DNA of 9,800 nucleotides. Source: Trebonia sp. GTDB taxonomy: Bacteria; Actinomycetota; Actinomycetes; Streptosporangiales; Streptosporangiaceae. The stretch lies in the NCBI GenBank assembly GCA_030038035.1, contig JASHPP010000101.1, positions 1 through 9,800 of the forward strand, in the 5' to 3' direction. Each line of letters begins with the position of its first letter. The first letter of the stretch is position 1. The notes under the pieces are model-generated. The model did not search any database. It saw only the letters and a program-made list of their open reading frames with translations, and had not been told where the DNA came from. The position numbers were made by a program, and so were the translations under genes. Below are positions 1 to 5,486 of this stretch, piece by piece.

Positions 1-186
1 CGTGGCGCCGGCCTGGGGCGCGGCGGCAGCCAGCGGCTCGGCGGCGACGGCAGCCAAGCCGGGCACGGTCTCCGCGGCGGGTCCGGCTGCCGGCTGCTCT
101 GCGTCCCTGGCCCGGATGCCCGTGGCGAGCAGGTAGGCGCCGGCGGCGGCGGTGCACATCCAGAGCACCATTGCGGCGATGGCCAC
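1..186 (-). CDS. Small membrane-anchored protein, 5' part only (runs off left edge)
   Basis: The reading frame is open for 62 codons from a GTG at 186 to the window edge, so only the N-terminus is seen. The start is supported by an AGGAG 7 nt upstream of the GTG. Residues 2-24 form one hydrophobic stretch (AMVLWM, AAAGAYLLA) followed by RAR, which reads as a single N-terminal membrane anchor or uncleaved signal. After it comes an Ala/Pro-rich, low-complexity segment without recognisable motifs. I do not recognise the family. The gene diverges from the SDR side of the window and a candidate promoter lies at 214-244. What the protein does depends on the part outside the window. GC-rich coding bias and the good ribosome-binding site make a real gene likely. 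Confidence 0.6.
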   Translation of the reverse strand, partial: MAIAAMVLWMCTAAAGAYLLATGIRARDAEQPAAGPAAETVPGLAAVAAEPLAAAAPQAGAT

Positions 187-213
187 GCGCTGTCTCCTCT
201 CAGTCCCTGGTCG

Positions 214-244
214 AATCTACCCGTACCGCCGCGCGGCCGGTCAG
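214..244 (-). promoter_or_regulatory. Candidate promoter of the left-edge minus-strand gene
   Basis: On the minus strand a TAGATT (214-219) fits the actinobacterial -10 pattern TANNNT, and a CTGACC (239-244) resembles TTGACC at -35. The spacer is 19 bp, a little longer than ideal. The predicted transcript would start near 207 and carry a leader of about 20 nt with the AGGAG site. Pattern match only. Confidence 0.3.
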
Positions 245-311
245 GCCGGGTGCGCGCCAGCGGGTGTTGATCGTGACGCGCGCTGCCCCGTGCTCGTGAT
301 GAATTTGTCCG

Positions 312-435
312 CGTGAGCGGGAGGCCGCCTCGCCAGACGTGGTCGACCACTGCGACGATGGCGCGGGTGGAGCTTGCCGCCTACGGCGGCGCGGTGACGG
401 ACTGGGAGCTGCGCAGGCACTTCGAGCGGATCTAG
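312..435 (+). pseudogene. C-terminal remnant of a glutamine-synthetase-like gene (probably gamma-glutamylpolyamine synthetase type)
   Basis: Two overlapping frames together spell the end of a glutamine synthetase family protein. In frame with 336, codons read PDVVDH; after about 350 the match continues in another frame from 358 as ARVELAAY and then AVTDWELRRHFERI before a TAG at 433-435. Inserting two bases at about 351 (TAC reduced to T) would restore one continuous frame, DVVDHY-AT-MARVEL. As I recall the family, GlnA3/GlnA4-like enzymes of actinobacteria end in this kind of VVDHY...ARVEL...VTDWE..R.FER tail. No other part of a synthetase is present upstream: the frame meets a TGA at 300-302. 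The stop codon abuts the SDR ribosome-binding site, as expected of an operon. Identification rests on about 40 residues and memory of the family tail. Confidence 0.55.
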
Positions 436-446
436 GGGGAACGGGC

Positions 447-1211
447 GTGGACAGGCTTGAGGGACGGACGGCGGTCGTCACCGGCGCGGGCAGCGGGATC
501 GGGCTGGCGACCGTGCAGCGGTTCGCCGGCGAGGGTGCCAACGTGGTCGCGGTCGACATCGACGTGGCGGCGGGCGACAAGGCGGCGGAGGCGGCCGGCG
601 GGGTCTTCGTCGAGGCCGACGTGAGCGTTCCCGCGGATGTGGCCCGTGTCTTCGCGGTCGCCTATGACACCTACGGGTCCGTCGACATCGCCTTCAACAA
701 CGCGGGGATCTCCCCGCCCGAGGACGACTCGATCCTGTCCACCGAGCTTGACGCGTGGCGCCGGGTACAGGAGGTGAACCTGACGTCGGTGTACCTGTGC
801 TGCCGGGAGGCGATCCCGTACATGCGGCGCCACGGCAAGGGGTCGATCATCAACACGGCGTCGTTCGTCGCCCTCATGGGGTCGGCGACCTCGCAGATCT
901 CCTACACCGCGTCCAAGGGCGGCGTGCTCGCCCTGTCGCGGGAGCTCGGCGTGCAGTTCGCCCGGGAGGGCATCCGGGTCAACGCGCTGTGCCCCGGGCC
1001 GGTCAGCACGCCGCTGCTCGCCGGACTGTTCGCCGCCGACCCCGAGCGCGCGGCCCGGCGCCTGGTGCACGTGCCGCTCGGGCGCTTCGCCGAGGCGTCC
1101 GAGATCGCGGCGGCCGTGGCGTTCCTCGCCAGCGACGATGCCTCGTTCATCACCGCGGCGACGTTCCTGGTCGACGGCGGGATCTCCGGCGCGTACGTGA
1201 CGCCGCTGTGA
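447..1211 (+). CDS. Short-chain dehydrogenase/reductase (SDR), FabG-like
   Basis: A 254-residue classical SDR of normal length, a soluble NAD(P)-dependent oxidoreductase. The cofactor motif TGAGSGIG is at residues 12-19. Asp37 at the end of strand 2 (VVAVD) favours NAD(H) over NADP(H). NNAG is at 84-87. The catalytic tetrad is complete: Asn111, Ser139, Tyr153 and Lys157 in YTASK. The C-terminal half carries the usual RVNALCPGPV and DGG motifs. The GTG at 447 is chosen because GGGGGA sits 6 nt upstream and the protein then begins right before the first strand; an upstream extension to 339 gives an Arg/Gly-rich tail unlike any SDR. Substrate is not readable from the sequence. The upstream glutamine-synthetase-like remnant suggests an original place in an amine or polyamine utilisation operon, where such SDRs are found beside aldehyde dehydrogenases. 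No own promoter was seen. Confidence 0.93.
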   Translation: MDRLEGRTAVVTGAGSGIGLATVQRFAGEGANVVAVDIDVAAGDKAAEAAGGVFVEADVSVPADVARVFAVAYDTYGSVDIAFNNAGISPPEDDSILSTELDAWRRVQEVNLTSVYLCCREAIPYMRRHGKGSIINTASFVALMGSATSQISYTASKGGVLALSRELGVQFAREGIRVNALCPGPVSTPLLAGLFAADPERAARRLVHVPLGRFAEASEIAAAVAFLASDDASFITAATFLVDGGISGAYVTPL

Positions 1212-1353
1212 GGTCGCGGCCGTCACGTCCGCGCCCAGGATCTGCAGGTGCAGCGCGGCCAGCGCGGCGGGCGCGCAGCCGTGCCCCGCTGACCTCAACC
1301 GCGGACCCGGCGTCGTCGCGGACCTCGAGCGGCCCGGGGATCGCGACCTGCAC
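1212..1353 (-). pseudogene. N-terminal remnant of a SARP/AfsR-type regulator, frameshifted and truncated
   Basis: From a GTG at 1353 the minus strand reads VQVAIPGPLEVRDD and AGSAVEVSGARLRA, the start of the winged-helix DNA-binding domain of SARP/BTAD regulators (typical form: GxLGPLEVRDDxGRPVxxGGxRLRALLA). After residue 28, near 1269, the similarity moves into another frame, where ALAALHLQILGADVTAA continues the domain; one extra base explains the shift. The match stops at about 1212, exactly where the SDR ends, so the rest (remaining DNA-binding domain, BTAD and whatever followed) is missing. The isoleucine-proline where these proteins usually have LG is a further sign of decay. It differs in sequence from the intact regulator at 5487-8420, so it is not a recent copy of it. 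It is divergent from the MFS exporter, 33 bp away, and may once have controlled it (inference). Confidence 0.65.
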
Positions 1354-1386
1354 GCTTCAATTGTGCCCGGAGCATATGGTTGTCCC

Positions 1387-2751
1387 GTGCCGGAACGACA
1401 GCAGGACAAACCGGCGGATGCCGACCTGCCCGGGACCGGATCGGCCGGCCGCCCGGCCGCGGACACCACGGTCACGGCGGGCCGCGGCCTGTGGCACCAC
1501 CGCGACTTCCTGCTCCTGTGGGGCGGGCAGACCGTCAGCGAGATGGGGTCGGCGGTCACGAACCTGGCGCTCCCGCTGACCGCTGTCGTGGTGCTCAAGG
1601 CGACCACGTTCGAGGTGGGCCTGCTGACCGCGGCGGCCACCCTGGCCTTCGCCCTGATCGCCTTGCCCGCCGGCGCGCTCGTCGACAGGCGGGCCAAGCG
1701 CGGGATCATGGTCGCTTGCGACGCCGCGCGCCTGGTCATCATCGGCTCGGTGCCTGTGGCGTGGTACGCCGGCGTCCTGACGATGGGCCAGCTCTACGCG
1801 GTCGCCGTGACAGCCGGGGTCGGCACGGTGTTCTTCGACGTCTCCTACCAGAGCTACCTGCCCGTGCTGCTGGCCCAGGAACACCTGATGGACGGCAACG
1901 GCAAGCTGGGCGCCACCCAGTCGTTCGCGCAGCTGGTCGGCCCTGGCCTGGGCGGCGGGCTGGTCGGGGCGTTCGGCGCGGCCGGCGCGATGTCCGCGGA
2001 CGCCGTGTCCTACCTGGTATCGGTCGCGTCGCTGCTCGGCATCAGGCACCGCGAGCCCCGGGCACGGCCGGCGGACGGAGACGCCGCCGCGCGCCCCGGG
2101 CCCCGGGGTCTTCGCGCGGAGATCGGCGAGGGCCTGCGCTACGTGGTGGGGCACCCGATCCTGCGCAAGGTCGTCGCGTGCACGGGAACCTCGAACCTGT
2201 TCAGCTCGATGGCAACGGCGGTGGAGATCATCTTCCTGGTGCGCGTGCTCCATGTGCGGCCCGCCTACACGGGGCTGATCTTCGCCATTGCCGCGATCGG
2301 GGGTGTCGTCGGCGGCGTGTTCTCCGGGCGGCTGGCCAGGCGGGTCGGCACGGCGCGGATCATCTGGGTCTCGATCCTGATCTTCGGCCTGCCGCAGCTG
2401 CTGCCGGCGCTCGCCGAGCCCGGCTGGCGAGTGGTGCTGTTCCCGATCGGGTTCGCGGGGACGTTCTTCTCGGCGGTGGTGTACAACGTGGCACAGGTCA
2501 GCTACCGGCAGGCCGTCACCCCGCCGCGCCTGATGGGCCGGATGAACGCGGCCACCCGCTGGATCGTGTGGGGCACGATGCCGCTCGGCGCCGTCATCGG
2601 CGGGGCGCTCGGCACCGCGATCGGGATCCGCCCGACCCTGTGGATCGGGTTGGCCGGCAGCTGGGCCGCCGGGTGGTGGGTGTACTTCTCGCCGCTGCGG
2701 CGCATGCGCGACGTGCCGCACGAGGCCGCGGCCGAGCCGGCACCGGGCTAG
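1387..2751 (+). CDS. Major facilitator superfamily exporter, MFS_3 (EntS-like) group
   Basis: A 454-residue integral membrane transporter with the hydrophobic pattern of about 12 helices, predicted to export a drug or natural product by proton antiport. Residues 37-47 (HHRDFLLLWGG) are the typical entry into helix 1 of this group. The motif A loop between helices 2 and 3 is GALVDRRAKRG at 96-106. The segment FFDVSYQSYLP and the conserved GNGKLGATQSFAQLVGPGLGG that follow match the MFS_3 group (transmembrane secretion effectors, EntS-like). A hydrophilic linker separates the two six-helix halves. Start choice is uncertain: GTG 1387 gives MPERQQ and has GGAG 14 nt upstream and a TATGGT 6 nt upstream, fitting a leaderless start; GTG 1363 would add eight residues with no ribosome-binding site. 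It is convergent with the Ig-like gene and divergent from the SARP remnant, which may mark its lost regulator. Confidence 0.92.
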   Translation: MPERQQDKPADADLPGTGSAGRPAADTTVTAGRGLWHHRDFLLLWGGQTVSEMGSAVTNLALPLTAVVVLKATTFEVGLLTAAATLAFALIALPAGALVDRRAKRGIMVACDAARLVIIGSVPVAWYAGVLTMGQLYAVAVTAGVGTVFFDVSYQSYLPVLLAQEHLMDGNGKLGATQSFAQLVGPGLGGGLVGAFGAAGAMSADAVSYLVSVASLLGIRHREPRARPADGDAAARPGPRGLRAEIGEGLRYVVGHPILRKVVACTGTSNLFSSMATAVEIIFLVRVLHVRPAYTGLIFAIAAIGGVVGGVFSGRLARRVGTARIIWVSILIFGLPQLLPALAEPGWRVVLFPIGFAGTFFSAVVYNVAQVSYRQAVTPPRLMGRMNAATRWIVWGTMPLGAVIGGALGTAIGIRPTLWIGLAGSWAAGWWVYFSPLRRMRDVPHEAAAEPAPG

Positions 2752-2839
2752 CACGCGCCCGACTCGACGTCCTCTCGCGGCGGTGCTCGCCGTCGGCTCG
2801 GCTATCCGGCGCTATCTGGGCCGCAGGCCTGGCCTTTCC

Positions 2840-4102
2840 TCAGGCGCGGGTGACGGCGACCGTGGCCGCCGTCAGGTTGTTGAACAGGTCGGGGTCGGGG
2901 CTGGCCGAGCCGGCGGCGGCGACAACCGCGGCGCCGGCCTGCTGCCCCGTCACGCTGATCGTGAGCGCGACGGACTGCCCGGCCGGCAGCGACCCCAGCG
3001 ACCAGGCCAGCACCCCGCCGATCCGCGAACAGCCGCCCGAGCAGCCGGTCACCCGAAGCTGCGCCGACGCCACGGCTCCGGCCAGCACGCCGACGGCAAG
3101 CGCGGGCCCGGCGTTGGTCACGGTCAGCGTGCACGTCCCGGACTCGTCCACCGCCAGGCCGGAGGGACAGGACAGCCCCGCCTCGACGTCGGCCTGGTCC
3201 GAGACCGTCACCGTGAACACCGCCGTCGTCACGCTGCCCAGGCTGTTGGCCGCGGTCACCGGATAGCTGAACGACCCGGTGCCGGACGGCGGGGTCCCGG
3301 ACACCAGCCCGGTCGCCGGGCCGACCGTCAGCCACGACGGCGCCCCGCCGCCCAGCGTGAACGCCGGCTCCGGCACACCGGAGGCCGCGAACTGGCAGGA
3401 ATACGGCGTGCCGGCCGCCGCGGTCAGCGGCGGGGCATCGGCGGTGAACGCCGGCGCCTGCTGCACCTCGATCGCCTGCTGGACCTGCGCGGCCGCCGAG
3501 TAGTCGGTGCCGCCCGCCTGGTTGGCGTCGACCACGCAGGTCCCGCCGGCCAGGTAGCTGACCGTGTCCCCGGACACGTCGCACACCCCGGCACCGGAGG
3601 AGGCGTCGACCGTGAACACCACCGGGTTGCCCGAGTCGCCCCCGGTCGCGGCCAGCGTCGCGGTTGTCCCTGCGACTGCCGTGGCCGGGGCGGTGAAGCC
3701 GATCACCTGGCCGGCCTGCGTCACCGTGAACGCCCCGCCGACATAGTCCACCGCATACCCCGCCGACGCGCTCAGCCCCGAGCAGTTCGCCCCGTCGATC
3801 GTGTAACTGCCCCCGGCGGTCAGCCCCGGGGTCACCAGCGTCCCGCCGTTGACCGTTGTGCACGTCACCGTGCCGGAGACCGTGACCCCGCCCGGAGCGG
3901 CGTAGCTCGCGGTGAACACCGCGGCCGACGACCCGTACACCTGCCCGCCGGTCACCGTGACCAGGACCACCGGGTAACTGATCACGACCTCACCATTAGG
4001 AGCGTCATCCGGCGCCGGCCCGGCCGCCACCGACGCGTCCGTCGCCGAACCGGTGGAGCTGGAACCGCCGCCACCACCGCCGCCGCCGGCACCGGGGAGC
4101 AC
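2840..4102 (-). CDS. Ig-like/MBG/DUF11 repeat protein, apparently lacking its N-terminus
   Basis: The 420-residue product is a chain of beta-sandwich modules typical of secreted or surface-exposed bacterial proteins. Residues 5-17 are a Gly8-Ser3 linker. About 41-130 look like an MBG module (VYGSSAAVFTASY ... YTIDGANCSGLSA ... FTVTQA). About 131-215 are the Ig-like repeat with VCDVSGDTVSYLAGGTC and DANQAGGTDYSAA. About 216-301 are a putative Ig (He_PIG) domain with PSWLTVGPATGLVSGTP. About 302-420 are DUF11-like, ending in PDPDLFNN. There is no signal peptide, no membrane anchor and no LPxTG. The only available start, GTG 4102, lacks a ribosome-binding site, and the frame closes 26 codons further up at a TAG. 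The gene has therefore probably lost its 5' end; the downstream frame is still intact, so the loss may be recent. Alternatively it is carried by readthrough from serA. Binding partner unknown. Confidence 0.65.
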   Translation of the reverse strand: MLPGAGGGGGGGGSSSTGSATDASVAAGPAPDDAPNGEVVISYPVVLVTVTGGQVYGSSAAVFTASYAAPGGVTVSGTVTCTTVNGGTLVTPGLTAGGSYTIDGANCSGLSASAGYAVDYVGGAFTVTQAGQVIGFTAPATAVAGTTATLAATGGDSGNPVVFTVDASSGAGVCDVSGDTVSYLAGGTCVVDANQAGGTDYSAAAQVQQAIEVQQAPAFTADAPPLTAAAGTPYSCQFAASGVPEPAFTLGGGAPSWLTVGPATGLVSGTPPSGTGSFSYPVTAANSLGSVTTAVFTVTVSDQADVEAGLSCPSGLAVDESGTCTLTVTNAGPALAVGVLAGAVASAQLRVTGCSGGCSRIGGVLAWSLGSLPAGQSVALTISVTGQQAGAAVVAAAGSASPDPDLFNNLTAATVAVTRA

Positions 4103-4130
4103 CGCGCAACGGACCAGGCTACAGCCCTGG

Positions 4131-4154
4131 CCGGCGCCGGACCGCGGGCGCCGG
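4131..4154 (-). terminator. Possible weak hairpin terminator after serA
   Basis: CCGGCGC (4131-4137) and GCGCCGG (4148-4154) form a 7-bp all-GC stem with a 10-nt loop, about 40 nt past the serA stop. There is no T-run on either side. Such U-less hairpins can terminate in actinobacteria, but chance hairpins are common at this GC content. Confidence 0.25.
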
Positions 4155-4167
4155 GACCGGCCTGCCG

Positions 4168-4195
4168 GGGGCTCGGGCTAAGGGGCTCGGGGCTA
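4168..4195 (-). repeat. Tandem duplication spanning the serA stop codon
   Basis: GGGGCTCGGGCTA (4168-4180) and GGGGCTCGGGGCTA (4182-4195) are two near-identical units in tandem. Each ends in CTA, the complement of a TAG stop. The second TAG is 15 nt beyond the serA stop and in the same frame, so serA ends in two in-frame stops. Confidence 0.6.
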
Positions 4196-5446
4196 GCCGG
4201 ACTCGATCGTGCGCAGCCTGATCGTCACGCCCATCGCGCGCAGCTCGTCGAGCACGTCCTCGCTGTAGGTCGTGCCGATGTCGGTGAGCACGTAGCCGAG
4301 TTCGTCGCGGGTGCGCAGCAGCTGGCCCTCGACGTTCACGCCGTGCTCGGCCAGGACCCGGTTGATCGTGGCGAGCACGCCGGGGACGTTCTGGTGCAGG
4401 TGCGACAGCCGGTGCGTGCCGGGCACCGCGGGCAGCGCGGCGTTCGGCATGTTGACGCTCATCGAGGTCGCGCCGCTCTCGGCGAAGTCGATCAGCTTGG
4501 TCGACACGAAATCGCCGATGTCCTGCTGCGCCTCCTCGGTGGAGCCGCCGATGTGCGGGGTGAGGATGACGTTGCTCAGCCCGCGCAGCTCGGACACGAA
4601 CTCCTCGCCGTTGCCCTTGGGCTCGGCAGGGAACACGTCGACCGCCGCGCCGGCGATGTGCCCGGACTCGATGTGGCGCCGCAGCGCCACGTGGTCGACG
4701 ACGAACCCGCGGGACAGGTTGAGGAACAGCGACCGCGGCCGCATCCGGGCGAACTCGGCCTCGCCGAAGAACCCGTGGTTGCCAGCCCGGCCGTCCACGT
4801 GCAGGGTCACGGTCTCGACCGACTCGAGCAGGTCCTCAAGCGAGGAGCAGCGGCGGGCGTTCCCGATCGCCAGCTTGTCGGCGATGTCGTAGAAGTACAC
4901 GCTCATGCCGAGGCTTTCGGCGATCACGGACAGTTGCGTGCCGATGTTCCCGTAACCGACGATGCCGAGCTTGCGGCCGCGCACCTCGTGCGCGCCCCTC
5001 GCTGACTTGTCCCAGACCCCGGCGTGCATCTTGGCGTTCTTCTCCGGCAGCCGCCTGGCCATCGAGATGATCTCCGCGATCGCCAGCTCGACGACGCTGC
5101 GGGTGTTGGAGAACGGCGCGTTGAACACCGCGACGCCGCGCCTGGCGGCCGCCGCGAGGTCGACCTGGTTCGTGCCGATGCAGAACGCGCCGACGGCCAG
5201 CAGCTCGGGGGCCGCGGCGAGCACGCGCTGCGTGACATGGGTCTGGGACCTGATGCCGACGAGGCTGACCCCGTGCAGCGCCGCGATGAGATCGTCCTCG
5301 CCGAGCGCCCGCGGCATCGTGCGCACTTCGTAGCCGGCCTTCGTCAGTCGCGCCGTCGCGTCAGGGTGGATGTTCTCAAGCAGCAGCGCGCGGTTGAGCG
5401 TGTCCAGCGTCAGCACCTTTCCCAGGGAAACAAAATCGGCCACCAT
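4193..5446 (-). CDS. serA: D-3-phosphoglycerate dehydrogenase, E. coli type with ACT domain
   Basis: This 417-residue cytosolic enzyme oxidises 3-phosphoglycerate to 3-phosphohydroxypyruvate with NAD, the first step of phosphorylated L-serine synthesis. Similarity to E. coli SerA is visible along its length: GIRSQTHVTQRVL, GAFCIGTNQVDL and FNAPFSNTRSVVELAI in the first substrate lobe, the Rossmann motif GIVGYGNIG at 161-169, and Asp187 in YFYDI for NAD. Catalytic Arg246, Glu275 and His298 are all present (SRG, PAEP, TPHIGGST). Residues about 345-417 form a regulatory ACT domain; His351, Asn353 and Asn371 correspond to the serine-binding His344, Asn346 and Asn364 of E. coli, so feedback inhibition by serine is expected. 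The ATG at 5446 gives the family N-terminus; a longer frame to 5680 runs through regulator coding sequence. No clear ribosome-binding site; TATGGT 5 nt upstream suggests a leaderless start. The AfsR-type regulator ends 40 bp upstream. Confidence 0.95.
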   Translation of the reverse strand: MVADFVSLGKVLTLDTLNRALLLENIHPDATARLTKAGYEVRTMPRALGEDDLIAALHGVSLVGIRSQTHVTQRVLAAAPELLAVGAFCIGTNQVDLAAAARRGVAVFNAPFSNTRSVVELAIAEIISMARRLPEKNAKMHAGVWDKSARGAHEVRGRKLGIVGYGNIGTQLSVIAESLGMSVYFYDIADKLAIGNARRCSSLEDLLESVETVTLHVDGRAGNHGFFGEAEFARMRPRSLFLNLSRGFVVDHVALRRHIESGHIAGAAVDVFPAEPKGNGEEFVSELRGLSNVILTPHIGGSTEEAQQDIGDFVSTKLIDFAESGATSMSVNMPNAALPAVPGTHRLSHLHQNVPGVLATINRVLAEHGVNVEGQLLRTRDELGYVLTDIGTTYSEDVLDELRAMGVTIRLRTIESG

Positions 5447-5457
5447 ACGTAACCATA
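5447..5457 (-). promoter_or_regulatory. Candidate -10 box for leaderless serA transcript
   Basis: TATGGT (5452-5457, minus) fits TANNNT and lies 5 nt before the serA ATG, the distance seen for leaderless actinobacterial mRNAs. No convincing -35 is found. The same hexamer sits 6 nt before the MFS start on plus. Confidence 0.25.
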
Positions 5458-5486
5458 TCGCATGGTCAGCAACGGCCGCGGCGGCC

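Noticed and set aside
339..446. N-terminal extension of the SDR to 339
   Set aside because: The added residues are out-of-frame translation of the glutamine-synthetase-like remnant; the ribosome-binding site points to 447.
432..1742. Minus-strand ORF of 436 codons across the SDR and MFS start
   Set aside because: Antisense shadow. Only the short stretch within 1212-1280 is meaningful, as part of the SARP remnant.
2752..2839. Bidirectional terminator between the convergent MFS and Ig-like genes
   Set aside because: Only a 5-bp stem (CGGCG/CGCCG, 2778-2792) and another 5-bp pairing overlapping the Ig-like stop were found, without T-runs; not distinguishable from chance at this GC content.
1380..3266. 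Long plus-strand ORF of 628 codons overlapping the MFS gene and the Ig-like gene
   Set aside because: Arg/Gly/Ala-rich translation without domains; it is an out-of-frame shadow of the MFS gene and antisense to the Ig-like gene, typical of high-GC DNA.
2783..5005. Plus-strand ORF of 740 codons opposite the Ig-like gene and serA
   Set aside because: Low-complexity Arg/Gly/Asp/His composition antisense to two genes with clear family motifs; no credible start site.
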